Origin: Paragordius varius | Lineage: Eukaryota; Nematomorpha | Length of the DNA: 64,000 nt | NCBI GenBank assembly: GCA_964247055.1 | Contig: OZ176056.1 | Span: 3,348,001-3,412,000, forward strand | Direction: 5' to 3' | In this document: positions 49,987-62,858 of the stretch, piece after piece | Layout of the letters: the number at the start of each line of letters is the position of its first letter | How positions within the stretch are numbered: position 1 is the stretch's first letter | Translations under genes and position numbers: made by a program | Notes under the pieces: model-generated | Seen by the model: the letters and a program-made list of their open reading frames with translations, nothing else | Told to the model about the DNA's origin: nothing | Database searches by the model: none

Positions 49987-50512
49987 CACTTTGATTCAAA
50001 TTGGGTTATCTAAATATCCCAGACTAAATTTAAATTGATATATTAAAAAAACTACTGCAGGAAACGGTCCCAATTATAATTTATGCTACCATCCTAATAA
50101 AAATTATATAAATAAGTCAAAACATTGAAAAAAGTTCCATGCCAAACTACTTCGGCACCATTTTAATTTTGGAAAGTTTTGCATAATATCGTGTCTTTTT
50201 AATTTTAAAGGTAAAATTACAGCAAATTTTTAATTTGAATTATATTTAACATTGATGGAAATAGAAAAAATGGTTTATTTCGCATTATTTTTCAATTTGG
50301 CAACACACATGTTGCATTGACTAAATTTTTGCCTTTAAGTAATATTAAGTAATTTTTTATATAATATTTTTTAGATTTCGGTTTACTAATGTTATATAAG
50401 TACAATTTTCGATTCCTTCCATATTTTTTAAATTTAATTTTAAACAGGCCTGGGGTATCTATCTACCCCAATTTGAATCAAAGGACTGAAATTAATGCTT
50501 TGTATCCAAGTG
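49987..50512 (-). mobile_element. Family A TTAA element, copy 7
   Basis: The copy runs from CACTTTGATTCAAATTGGG to CCAAGTG with TTAA on both sides (49983-49986 and 50513-50516). It is inverted relative to copy 6 and only about 115 bases away, so the two form a large inverted pair. Confidence 0.8.
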
Positions 50513-50794
50513 TTAACCATAGGCGAAATATCCATTGTTTGTAAAAAAACTTTTTGTCCAATAGCATCATTAAGACTTATCGCTGGTTCAAGATTTTATC
50601 GTTTATAACATTTTATCATTTTGAGGTAGTTTTATATCCCATAGCTCTTCAAAATATGAAAATCTTAATAAGTATAGAAGCTATTATTAGCGTTTTAATT
50701 TTTTTTATAAAAATGCAAAATTGTAAAAATATTTAATCGCTAAAAAACTAAACAAATTAATGTATATATTTTATATAGAAATTCCATATTGACA

Positions 50795-51030
50795 TTAAAA
50801 AGCTTCCAGGCTAATTTTACTAAAAAAACTTGATATATTTTAATATAAATATCAGTTATTCTTTCATCTTTAGAAGGTACAATTTTAGCCGCTAGAAGTC
50901 TCTAAACTGTAAAAAATAAGCTTTTTTGTGAATGCATAAAAACAATTGAAAATTAAATTTTAATTAAAATAGCTTTTAGAACTGTGTATTTAGTAATTTG
51001 AGATTTGGGATATAAAAATAACTCAATTAA
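50795..51030 (+). repeat. R4 repeat, second copy
   Basis: It resembles 15225-15440 in an IGFBP7-like intron (shared CTAGAAGT(C/T) followed by AAACTGTAAAAA). No boundaries are definable. Confidence 0.35.
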
Positions 51031-51031
51031 C

Positions 51032-51262
51032 AAATTGAAATTTAGGTATCTGAATACCCAGACTAAATTTAAGTTAGATTTTTAAACTATGGAAGGAAAC
51101 GGTCCCAATTTATATTTATGCTTCTATCCTAATAAAAATTATATAAATATGTCAAAATATTTAAATATAAATTTGTTTTGAAAAAATGTTTATGTCAAAC
51201 TACTTCGACGCCTTTATTTTACAATATTTTTGCAAAATATATACTTCATTTAATCAATTTAA
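51032..51262 (-). mobile_element. Family A element, truncated copy 8
   Basis: Only the left part of family A is present: a worn GGTATCTGAATACCC hairpin, then GGAAACGGTCCCAATTTA and CAAACTACTTCGACGCC. The rest is missing or unrecognisable. Confidence 0.6.
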
Positions 51263-51479
51263 CCTTGGAAAATTATTATTTTATAACCATTACAATTATG
51301 TTGGATTCACGATATAAAAAAACTATAAAATATGATAGCGAAAAAGTTTGGTATGAAGATCTTACAATTTTTATTTTTTTAAAAAAATCTATCGTGCACT
51401 TTAAGACTAACTAACGCATATTTTTGAAATTGGTCCGATTCTATAAATATTTTATAAGATAAACTTTTAAATGGTACTA

Positions 51480-52880
51480 GGGCATGAAACTACCCTGAAA
51501 GCTCCTAAAGTGTAGAAAATGTGTTTTTATCTTGAATGTGTTTTAATAAGGTTTCCATCATTCAAAATTAGTTTAAATTCGCTCCACCAATATTTTGGTA
51601 TTGATCAAATACTTAACCAAAACCAATTTTAAAATTAAAAAAACAGTTAAAAATTTCATTGCTCAATATTAACATTTTTGATTTCAGTTATAATCGCTTC
51701 ATTCCAGAAAAAATCAATAAATATTATAAACTTTTTAAAAGCAAAACACTATTTTTATAAAAATTTTGTTTTTTAGATGTGGGCTTAGAAAGTCTCAAAT
51801 TTTTCTCTTCAAAACTGGGCTAATATAAGGACCATGCGATATATATGCTAGATTATGGCATAGTAAAATATTTTTTAAAAATGTATACCAAAAAATTAAT
51901 TATCAGCAAAATTTTGGTGAAATGTACTTCATGCTGTTTCAAAGAATGGTGCAAACAATATAAAATTAAGATATCATCAAATCACTTATAAAATTTAATA
52001 ATGGTGATTTTTATTACCCCAGATTTTAATTAAAAAATTTGTTTGTCTTCTATATAAAAAAAGGTGTTTTTTTACAAAATCACGATATTTGTAAGCATAG
52101 GAACCTTAAATTAAATTGAGGTGTACAAATGTTCGGAGTCATCGAATAAAGAAAAGATGCCTCTTTAAAAAGTAGATTAGACAATTTTATTTATAAATTC
52201 GCCATTTTACCGTTTATTTTCCGAGAACCAGTCCATATTTAACAAAACTTTAATTTTTAGATGAATCCAAGTCTCGAACACCCCCCTTTTAATGGGCTAG
52301 TGCTTTTAAAAACAATGCAAAAAAAGCTGAGATTATGCGAGAACAGTTTTAAATATATGGTAGACTGAAAAAATGCATAATTTATTAAATTTGATTTTTA
52401 GCGAAATTAAGAAGACCGTATTGTATGGTATTTCGAATAAACATTAAAACTGTAAAAAGAAATTTTGATATTATAATAACTGAGTTCTTTATTAATCGAT
52501 GAAGCTCGACATTTTTTATACCTCAGCATTTCGAATAAAAGTCTTGTCCGTCATTCATTATAATATAGTTATTTTTACAAAAAAATGTATTTAATTACAA
52601 GACGCACAAACGTTTAAATGGTTGATTTTGTGTAATTGGATCACACTGCGTCCGAAATCGGGATCCTGATGAAATCTATATATTCTTAGGAAAAGATATC
52701 AATCAAGGGGCTTTTAGTTTTAGCACTTACGTGTGATACAAGAAACTATTTAATACTTTTCTGCTCCATATAAGAAAATGGCAAAGTTTTCGCACTTTTT
52801 TCATACATTCATTATTCTCTTCGCGTAACCACTAAATTTTTAGTTTGTATACCCATTATAATTAGTCAAGTCATTTAATA
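51480..52880 (+). repeat. R3 repeat, diverged fragments d
   Basis: At 52647 the R3 end sequence CACTGCGTCCGAAATCGG is followed by the arm landmarks (ATCAATCAAGGGGCTTTTAG). 51540-52000 carries worn inverted forms of the ACGGTATAAA and TTCGCTCCACCAA blocks. This is a decayed composite with uncertain limits. Confidence 0.4.
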
Positions 52881-52929
52881 TATATGATATATTAAATAAA
52901 TGGCTACAATATACTTTTAATGGTTGCTT

Positions 52930-52939
52930 ATTTCACGCT
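52930..52939. repeat. Target-site duplication of the LINE, left copy
   Basis: ATTTCACGCT here is repeated exactly at 56244-56253 at the other edge of the LINE. Both copies belong to the host MITE sequence. Confidence 0.85.
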
Positions 52940-55900
52940 CTTCTTTTTTCATGCATGAAACCATGTGATTGAAAGCGGCAAGATATTCAAGGATAGTATA
53001 ATTTTATTATATACTATAAATATATTTAAAAAATATGTTTCCTTTTAGTAATTATTAATCTTTTTCTTTGTTTTGTAGAGTTTTTATTGTATTTGTATGC
53101 TAAGTATGTAATTTAAAGAGTAACATAATTCTTAAGTCATCAAAAATCATTGTTATACAGATCTCTTTTTTTTTCTCTACTCCTTGGTGCCTAATTATTT
53201 TATTTTTACTAGCCTAGCCATAATTGCTTTATATTTTTCTTTTATGATTGCCAGACAGATTAAAATATCAATATTTATAATTTATCCAAATTAACAACAT
53301 TTATAAAGATTACTCTTTAATTTTAATTATTCTCGATATTTATTTTTTGTAAAGAGGGTAAGTGAGAGGGAAGGCAATGGCAAACCACCCTCGTTTATTA
53401 CTGCCAAAAAATAGTTTTACTATATGAACTTAACAAGACTTTTCAAAGTTGGATGCTGGAACGTACGTTCCTTAACATCAACCAAACAGGTGATAATTGA
53501 AAAGGAAATGGAAAGATTGAACATAGATATACTGGGTCTAACGGAAACCAAGCAAAAAGGTAGCGCGAAAGTACAAAACGAAAATTATACATTGTTAAGA
53601 TCGGGGAGAGATGACCAGAAATCTGAAGGCGTTGCAGTATTAATAAAAAACAAATTAAATAAAAGTCTCATTAGTTATACACCATATACACCCAGAATCA
53701 TGAGTATTAGGCTGAATGCCAAGCCACTTAAATTTACATACATGGTAATCTATGCTATTACGTCAAACGCTCCCAAAGAAGACATAGAGGACTTTTATGC
53801 AACGTTGCAAATAGTTTTGGATGAAACAAAGAAAGGAGATATGATTATCATAAAAGGGGATTGGAACAGCAAAGTTGGTAGAGGTAGAGTAGATCAAATA
53901 GTCGGGCCATATGGATTGGGAGAACGAAACGAGGCCGGGGAAGCACTGATCAATTTTTGTCAAGAAAATGAGATGATGATAACCAACACATGGTTTCCAC
54001 AACACAATAGGAGGTTATACACATGGACCTCTCCATGTGGTAAATATAAGAATCAAATTGATTACATAATGTGTCCTCAAAAATGGAAAAGCTCTATAAT
54101 CGATACCAAAACAAGCAAAAGCAGCGATTGCTTTAGCGATCATGAGCTTCTAATAACCAAAATCAAACTTAAAATAATTAAAAATAAGGTTAAACAGATA
54201 TACAGATATGACACTCGGAACATTCCAAATAGTTTTAGAACAGAAACCAAAGATAGATTAGGAAGATTGGACAATGGATGTAGCTCAGAGCAATTATGGG
54301 GAACGATAAAAAATGTTGTTAATGAAGTGGCAAAAGAAAAAGTGCAGAGAGTAAAGAGGAAAGATAACAAATGGATATCAGAAAAGAGTATAGAGATAGC
54401 AGAAAAGAGGAGAAAAGCTAAATCAAGAGGTGATAATAAAATGGTAAAATTATATAACAAAGAATTTCAACGACAAACAAGGAAGGATTACGAAGATTTT
54501 CTTAATAAACAATGTATGGAAGTGGAATTAAATAACAAAAAAGGATTAATGCAACCAATGTTCCAGAAACTGAAGCAAATGACTCATAAACCTTTTATAT
54601 CATCACAAAAGGTTAAAAAAGAGAATGGCACCATATTGTGCAAACAAACAGAAGTACGAGAAAGATGGAAGGAATACACCAAAAACTCTATCAGGCTCCT
54701 CAAGCAAAGGTGTTGCAATTAAAAGAAGAAGAACGTGATCCAGATATATTAAGAGAGGAGGTTAAATTAGCCTTAAAACAAATTCCTAACAACAAAGCGA
54801 TGCGATTAGACAATATCCCAATAGAGTTCATAAAAGCTATTCCCGTTGAAAAGTTACACCAGTTATGTCAAAAGGTGTGGGAAACATGTGAGTGGCCAAA
54901 CGATTGGGCATCATCTGTATATCTCCCAATATATAAAAAAGGAGATGTACTCCAATGCGAGAATTATCGGAACATATCTCTTATTAGCCACGCTAGTAAG
55001 GTCTTACTAAAAGTAATACAAAACAGAATGCACAGTATCATACAGACAGAAATACCAGAAAATCAAGCCGGATTTATGAAGGGAAAAAGCACAAGAGACC
55101 ATATCTCAAACATGAGAAGGATAATGGAAACATCAAAAGAGTGCCAGAAAGAATTATACATGTGTTTTATTGATTACAGACAAGCATTCGATTCAATTAA
55201 CCATGACTCCTTGTGGGAAACATTAAAGTTAGTAGGGGTATCGTCTCACTTAATAAGATTGATTAGCTCTCTGTATGTAAAACAAAGAGCGATTATTAGA
55301 ACACCAGCGGGGGACACAGACGAAATACCAATCTTGAAAGGAGTCAGACAAGGGTGTTGCTTATCCCCTTATCTGTTCAATATGTGCGCAGAAATGATAA
55401 TGAGGAAGTTGGATGGTAAAAATATTGGAGTAAGAATAGGAGGGAGAACAATCAATAATTTAAGGTTTGCAGACGATACCACTCTTATAGCTGAAAGTGC
55501 AAATGATTTGAAGGAATTGATTGAAGAGATTCGAAAGAAAAGTTTGAGGTATGGTCTTAGGCTTAATCCTAACAAAACCAAAATATTATGTACAGGAAAA
55601 AAGCCTACAATTATAATAGAAGGAGTAGAAATAGAAATAGTTAAACAGTTAACGTTTTTGGGCGCAATAATTTCAGAGGATGGGTCTTCAACTCCTGACA
55701 TCAGAAAGAGAATAGGATTGGGTAGAGAAGCGATGACCAAATTAATAAAGATTTGGAAAAACAAAAGCGTAGGAGTTGAAACCAAAAAAAGATTACTCTA
55801 CTGTTTCGTTCTCCCGGTCACCACATATGGATGTGAGAGTTGGACTCTCAGAAAAAGGGACAAAGAAAGGCTCATGGCTTTTGAAAGGAGCTGCTGGCGT

Positions 55901-56243
55901 AGGATGCTAGGATACACCTGGAAGGATAAAATTAAGAATGGAAATCTAATTTCAGAAATAAAACCTAAAACAAACATACTGGAGATAATTCTAAAAAGAA
56001 AGTTAACATATTTTGGTCATGTCATGCGATCGAATTCTCTGGAGAAAGATACAATGTTTGGGAAGGTAGAAGGGCAAAGGAAACGAGGCCGACCACCGAT
56101 GAGGTGGTTGGATATGATAAAAGAAGAGACCAAAATGACACTGAAAGAGCTCAATATAGCGGTTAAAGATAGAAAAAAATGGAAAGAAATAGTTAAAACT
56201 ATATCCAAAAAGTCGTTTACGACTTAGGAAAAACCAACCAACC
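52940..56243 (+). mobile_element. RTE-type LINE, near full length, one frame break
   Basis: The element is 3.3 kb, bounded by a perfect 10-bp target duplication. It has a leader of about 480 bases containing GGCAATGGCAAACCACC, a block common in RTE leaders, then one long coding region. The 3' UTR is only about 16 bases and ends in three AACC units, a tail of short repeats as RTE elements have. The short UTR, the single polyprotein of endonuclease plus reverse transcriptase and the leader place it in or near the RTE clade. The exact duplication and almost open frame suggest a recent insertion. Confidence 0.9.
53424..56227 (+). pseudogene. LINE endonuclease/reverse transcriptase, one-base frameshift
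   Basis: The first frame (53424-54722) carries an apurinic-type endonuclease: GCWNVRSL, LTETK, GDWNSKVG and the SDH-like SDCFSDHELL. The second frame (54638-56227) carries the reverse transcriptase: FIDYRQAFDSINH, GVRQGCCLSPYLFN and the catalytic FADDTTLIAES. It finishes with the C-terminal CESWTLRKRDKERLMAFERS and GRPPMRWLDMI blocks. Both belong to one protein: the frame changes at the A-run 54681-54685, where one more A would keep EYTKKLYQAPQAK in frame. All catalytic motifs are intact, so this is a single recent lesion or a sequencing error. The domain layout suits RTE-like elements. Confidence 0.9.
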
Positions 56244-56462
56244 ATTTCACGCTATAATAGGGCAATTCGAAACACAAGAGCATATGGAAAAAAGGAAGGA
56301 AATAATTGTTTATTCAACATTCGTCGTTTTTACCATCACTGCTGAATCGCTCTACTATAGTGTGAAATAAGCAACCATTAAAATGCATACTGGTAATGTA
56401 CCCAAAATTTCTAGATACTATTTTCTCAATTTACGGGAAATCTAAAAACCGTAATAATAATA

Positions 56463-56468
56463 ATTTAT
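56463..56468 (-). terminator. Polyadenylation signal for TMTC
   Basis: The minus strand reads AATAAA about 53 bases beyond the TMTC stop codon. It lies between the gene and the MITE/LINE composite, so the insertion need not disturb 3' end formation. Confidence 0.5.
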
Positions 56469-56520
56469 TTACATTTTTTCCAATATTTTATGTATACATA
56501 TATTTATCAAATGCTGATAA

Positions 56521-59500
56521 TTAAATCACACTGTCACCAATGAGTGTTGAGGTAAAATACTTGTTTTTGGAAAATGCGACTAGAGATTTGTATGGTTCAA
56601 ACGGTCCAGTTTTAACAAAACTCTCATTGTAAAGGACATTTATACAGGATTGAGCTTCGCTGAATAAAGTCATTTGAAGATAGAGTAAACATACATTGTG
56701 TCTGATTACAAATAGTTCTCGAATATCCTCTGGTTTATTCTGTTTAATGTGGGGAGATATTAGTTTTTGGTATATATGCAAAGTTTTCTCAAAATCTTTG
56801 AAGTATTTTGTATAAATTTCGGCAACCAAGTATAATCCTTTATGGTTATTTGGATATTGCTTTAACATAATATTCATGGTTTCAATAAGGTTTTCCTCTA
56901 CATAGTTGGCAGTGTTATCATTTTTCTTGATTTGCGTGAATTGGGTATAAAGAAGTCTATACAAATTATTGAAGGAGAAAGAAAATTGGTCTATAAAACT
57001 TTTTAACGATACATGCGAAGATAATTGAATAATATAATCCGTAATAAATCTTTCATATTGAGAGTTTTGATCAATATTTTGTAATGCATCTGGCGCGGAG
57101 CATAAATTATGCAGAAGTGATAAAACTGTTTTTATAACTTCCCCATTTTTTATGTTATCCAATAATTTCTTCAAAGACGCTAACGGACAAAAGTTAATTT
57201 CTGTAAAGGTTTCTAAAAAATCAATCACAGAATTTGGCTCATTTTTATCCTTTATCAACAACATTATTTGAGCGTAAGTAAGAGCTTTAGAAATCGCATT
57301 GAATTGGTCAATATTTATGTTTTGGGCATAGCTAAATAGATAAATAATATTTAGTTTTATTACACATTTAATATAAAATTAGTGATTACCTTTTTACAGA
57401 GGTAAGAAACATGTGAAATAATTGGATCTGATAATCTTGGGGATATATTTTTAAATATTTATGGTACAAAATTTCAGCACATGCTAGCTGGTGAGTGCGA
57501 TGATACAACTTGGCTAATAGGCTGTATGCTTTGGGCCAATGAAATGGTAAGACACCTTCGTTTTCGATTGCATTAAGATGTTTTTCTAATTCATAAACTG
57601 CTTTTTCATACTTCTCAATGGATAACTAAGAAATATGAATAGTTATAAAAATACAGTAATATAAATAAAACGGTAAAAAATTTGTACTTTTAGTCTATCG
57701 CTCTTGGAATATATCCTTGCAATATTCATTATGGTTCCAACATCATCATATTGTAATCTCAATGCTTGATTAAAACAACACAAGGCTTGGTTGAGATCGT
57801 TTTGTTCTTCGTAATAAAGGCCCAGGTTATTCCATGGTTTAGCGTTTAGAGGAACGACCCGAGTTGCTGATAGCATGAGACTTTGGTTATTTTTCCAATC
57901 TTGGTTACGGAAATAGCACTTTGTTCCATAAATAAATGTGATGGAAGCAAGAATTATTTGGACATTTGTCAATGATCTAAAAACATATATATAGCTAAAA
58001 AAATCTGTACCAAAATCAAGGCTGGTAAATTTTATTCGATTCTTTCGTGCCTAATTTATTTCAATTAAAAAATGACAGATTAACCCAGTACTTTTTGCTA
58101 AAAAAACTTATAATGCCTCTTGGATTAATTACTCATTAAATTAATTAAATTACATTAAACTTAATAATGAACGCTAATGTGATAGTAAGATATTCCAATT
58201 TATTTTAAATAATAATTATTTTTAATATAAAAATATTATAAAGAATATAGCAATCAAATCCAACCTGTTATCTTTGTGTATTTGTAAAAGTATCCATAAT
58301 AACAGCATTGTAATTCCTAAACTAGGGATGTATAAAACCCTTTCGGCCAAAACAAATCCAACAGAGAAAAATAGGTTTGAGGAGGGAATAAATGGGATGT
58401 AGGCTATGCTAAAGCCCTAAAATAAGAATATTTAATTGGTAGTGTTCTAATTTAGTTTGCTTTTTAACTTTTATTTACTAATTTTTTGGATAGTGTATTT
58501 TTAACATCTGAAATCGTGTGGCAATATTCAAGGGCATAGTTTTGCCATAACTCTTTTGGAGTTATGCTTTTTTTAACTTATTTAACATATTTAACCAAGA
58601 AAATTTCTATTAATGTTTTTTACGGTTTTCAAATTGGGTTTGATGGCGAAATTGTTACAACTATTGTAGGTAATCGAATTACGGTTATATGTGGATAAAT
58701 ACAGTATAGATATCATGCATCTTTTTAATTGTATATGTGAAAATTTGGAATAAGACAATTAAACCTAGTGACAATCGAATAATTCTTTAAAATAGAATTT
58801 TATCAAGATTTCATTAAATTAATTTAAATCTCTTTTGACAGATTTTAATACAATTATAAAATAAAAATCTAAAAAAAGATTTTAAATTATGCTTCGCTCA
58901 AAATGCTTAAAAAATATAATCAGAATGTTAATAAATCAGCTGGGGCGCATTTTGGTTTAAACCCTCCATTAATTTTTCAGATAATAAATATTATATCCTT
59001 TTAAAAGTATTAAATTTTAAGCTCTTGTGTAAGCTAAATTAATATATCCATTTAATATTACATAATTAACTCTCTAAAATCGATTTTAAACTAAAAAATT
59101 ATTGGACCGTATAAAAAAATTAAAACTTAAGTAACTACCATTGTAATAAATAAGATGTGTTTTGCAATATAGTTGTTGGATTTAGTAATTTTTTCTAGGG
59201 ATAGAGGTGGGATTATATTTTTTCCTTTGTTAGGAATGGATGTTGGCATTTTTTTACCAAAATTAATCTCTATTAACTCTTTTTCATTGTTAATGCTGTT
59301 GTTTCTTTCGCTCGGATTATTTTTGCTGTAATTATAATTTTTATTATTGTTATAGTTAATGGAAGTTGAGTTATTTTTTAATACTGTATAACATAGTGCT
59401 GCTGCTGGTTTTGACAATAAAGGCAATCTCCTAACGACGAGTTTGCTTATGAGGTAAGATTTAATCAAAATTAAAAGTAAAATCATTAAAGTTAATAGGT

Positions 59501-62500
59501 TTCTCGTATCTTTAATTCCGTGGATGAGAGGTATAGCATTCCCAGACCAGTCACAGCTTAATGCAAAAGGCCACACTATTTTCCAATAATTTAGTGCAAA
59601 CAGGTAGGAGTTGTGCAAAAGTTTGTTTTTCCAATTACGTTCAAAACTGTTTGGATTATCATACCTGAATAAAATAATAACATCAAGTATTAAAGAGTTA
59701 ATCTATAAATTATTTATGCGTATTTTATATCCATGTGAAATTACTTGAAAAACTTTGGTGTTTGAAAGTCCATAATCCAAAATCTTAACAGTAGGCATGA
59801 GATCATTCCCAGAAAATAGCAAGTTTGATGGAGAAGAAGCGCTTTCAAATTTGATTTTGGGCATGTTAACTAATCAAGAAATAAAAAACAGAAATGTTTA
59901 TAAAAACCAATTATAGATACCCCAAATTTTCAAAAAAATTAAGTAATTACCCATTTAACAAAGCAGTAAGTTGCCATGATAAGAATAACTGTGGTACCTT
60001 GTTCTTTGAAAAGCATGGCACACAAACCGAAAAACAAACTAGCGATTGAAAATCCTAGGTAGACATAAATGTAAGCTAACTGGTATATATTTTGTGAAAA
60101 GTTAACAAAATATAAAAATCTTTACTTTTGTTTTGTTGGACGCAACATATTAAAGCAATTAAAACACATATACAGGATAGGATCTCACTGCGTCCGACTA
60201 TGCTTGTCACCTTTAATGTTAAGTAAGAAACATTATATATAGATTTCATAAAATTATTATGAAAAAAATTTTTTTTATAATATATATTACAGCGTCACAG
60301 TGTATCGGATTAACTGCAAATAGGATAGTTGTCCATATCGCAATATTTTCGTTTCGCTTTTTTTCGCAATTATCAACAGAAACGGGCAAAAGCATATTGG
60401 TAAACCTAATTTGATAAATATAATTTTTCTTTGAATGTAATAATATTAATGGTTAGTTACAGCTTCTCTTGTGAGATAATAAAATGGGAAAAATAATTTT
60501 AAAAAACGTTTTGCCAGCCAATATTTATAAATATACAAGTATTAAATTATAAGCCAAAATATTTTGGTTTTATAAACCAAAGAAAACCACTAATTTTTGC
60601 TAAAAAATGCGGTCACCTTGTTTTAGGGAAATATCCCAAAACTTAATTGGCAAATTTTTTAATTAAGTTTCAACAAAAATAATTTCATACATGGTAGGTT
60701 ACCAGGTTAGTTTAAAATTTTAAAAGGTACCGTACTTTTTATAATGAAATCAGATGTTTTGTGCTCTTTTCCCAAGTAACAAACAAAAGATAATTGCCAA
60801 TTTAAAATTAAAACTGTATATCAAACTCATATATAATTTCCTATAAATGCCTACCCGATATTTGTAGTTGAAATAAATTAATCTCATTAAAAAACTTTAT
60901 GAAGAGATTCTTTTAGAACCAACATCTCTCAAATTTTCCTTGTAACCATTTATATCCCAAATTTTTAAAAGCTGAATTAAAAATAAAAAACCGCTAAAAA
61001 TTAAGATTCTGATAAATGGTGTGCCCTACTCCCACCTATTTATATAAAATTTTCTTTTTCAGAACTGTTAATATGTTTAGATGATATTTAAGTTAACTAG
61101 ATAATAAATAGTTATTGGTAGATTTGAGTTCATTTTACCATGCCAATTCCCAAATGGCAAAGGCATCAAAACATTGTTGCCTATTAATTTTTGTGATAAA
61201 ATCATTATATAATAGCTGCTTTGATAGATTTTGTCTCTCAATTTCGTTTCCAAAACTATTAGCAGCACAGTATTTGGTGAAAAAAATTAATTTTAAAGTT
61301 AAATATCATTTAGGGAATTTACATTTTGCAGAGAATGCTAAACGTGCGTGATCTCAAGCTGCAAATATAAATACATTTTTTCACGTTTTATTTTATATAC
61401 TTAATTTTTTAGTACTCTATGATACTAAAATTTAAGATAATCATACATATTGTGGTTTTACGACCTTTAATTCAATTTATATACACTTTTTACTTTAAAA
61501 CTAATAAAAAAAGGCAAAAAAAATAACCTGTAAATTAAAACACAAGCGATCCCATGTAATACAATGTTGCAGAGATGAAAACTCCAAGCTTTTTGATTCA
61601 AAGCATAATTGAGTCTAAATGTTAGCGTTGTCAAAGGTCGATATGATTTATGACTCATTTCCTATAACACAGAAAAAAATTATTATCAATAAATTCAGCA
61701 AATATAAATTTTTACAAAAATTTTTTTTCTAAAGATACAAAGTTAATATATATATTAGTGAAAGGTAAAGTATACACTTGACTTCATCTATTGTGCCTCA
61801 GAGTAATAAATTTAACCATAAAATAGATATTGCCTACTAGTATACTTTGAATAAAAAATTTGAACAAAATTAAATGTTTATCATAAAATTATTTTCTCTG
61901 TGCGGATTTTATACTTTTGTAATCCCTAAAAAATGTGAACAAACTAAATATATAAAAGAAAATCTGATGTTGTGACCATAAAACGTATGTTGCTTAAAAT
62001 AAAGTATAAATACGCAAATTTTATATTTTGATGTCAAACTCATGAATATTCATTGAACGTATATACCAGCACAAAAGCTGGCTTTTAAACTTTGTATTAA
62101 AAAAACTTTACATATAATGAATGCATCAATAATTAGCCTATTAAAATGTTATAGGATATGTTAAATTATTGGTTATCATTGCTAAGTCGTGGCTAGATAA
62201 TAGAAATTTTTAAATATATGTAAATTGGAACCCCAAAAATAACCCTAATTGTGGGCAAAAACTGAGGTTTCTGAAAAAGTAAAATTAAAATTTTTAAATA
62301 TATATATTGAACTCAAATAATGTAAAATAAAATTTTTGGTCTTTTTTGAGGGTTTGTGGTAAGGTCTATTCAATTTAAAATAATAGCAAAGTGATTATTA
62401 ACGTAGCTATAAAATATAAAGTCACTGTATTTTAAAAAGCTTAATATGACAGGGTATCAGTGTATAACAAATGTAATGCACAAAAGTTAAATTTTTTGTT

Positions 62501-62858
62501 TATAGCAAAAAACCTCTCTAATATCATTTCCCCAGTAATCATGCTTCCAAATATCAATCCAAGGTTTTAGAGCTATTACCATAGATTTTGATGTCAAATT
62601 TTTTTCATTGAAATGAATATTTAAATCTCCAATATTAAGAAGGGAAAAACTCAATGATTGGTATATGATTGTCAAAAATTTAAGAATATCCAAATTTTTC
62701 CATCCAGCCGTAACGTCGGGATTGTTAAGAATAGCTGGAAAATCGTCGAAAACAAAATCACAATATATGGCATTGTGATAAACAATTGCAATTATCCCCG
62801 CAATTAAGCATTTAGGGTATTTGAGGAGTATGATAGTTTTGAAAATATTTCTGTCCAT
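56521..62858 (-). CDS. TMTC: TMTC family O-mannosyltransferase, 980 aa, 11 exons
   Basis: Exons: 62858-62514, 61661-61528, 60405-60291, 60210-60126, 60075-59951, 59869-59745, 59664-59139, 58416-58265, 57976-57688, 57625-57390 and 57331-56521. All ten junctions keep frame. TMTC proteins are ER membrane GT-C enzymes that O-mannosylate cadherins and other targets. Landmarks are [10 protein letters not shown] (Asp38/Asp39 in the first luminal loop), [70 protein letters not shown] and [21 protein letters not shown] repeats follow from about residue 560 ([20 protein letters not shown]). Oddities are an extra 45 or so residues before DYWGND and an Asn/Ser-rich insert in exon 7. Which of TMTC1-4 it represents is unclear. 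Confidence 0.94.

Larger units (their letters stand above)
52915..56383 (+). mobile_element. Small inverted-repeat element (MITE), about 155 bp, split by the LINE
   Basis: The terminal repeat TTTTAATGGTTGCTTATTTC (from 52915) is matched by its complement ending at 56383. The inner part, ATTTCACGCTATAATAGGGC from 56244, pairs with GCTCTACTATAGTGTGAAAT at 56349-56369. Without the LINE the element would be about 155 bp and almost fully palindromic. Its right end is about 140 bases beyond the TMTC stop. Confidence 0.75.

Noticed and set aside
60186-60310. CACTGCGTCCGA and a TCACAGTGTATCGG motif looked like inverted ends of a short transposon, similar to the R3 end at 52647.
   Set aside because: Both motifs lie in coding exons 3 and 4 of TMTC (VNPIHCDA and SIVGRSEI). 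The resemblance is chance.
61077-61351. Possible extra TMTC exon (a stretch reading LAFSAK before a GTAAAT donor).
   Set aside because: Exons 2 and 3 join directly in the correct phase and give the conserved family sequence, leaving no room for it.
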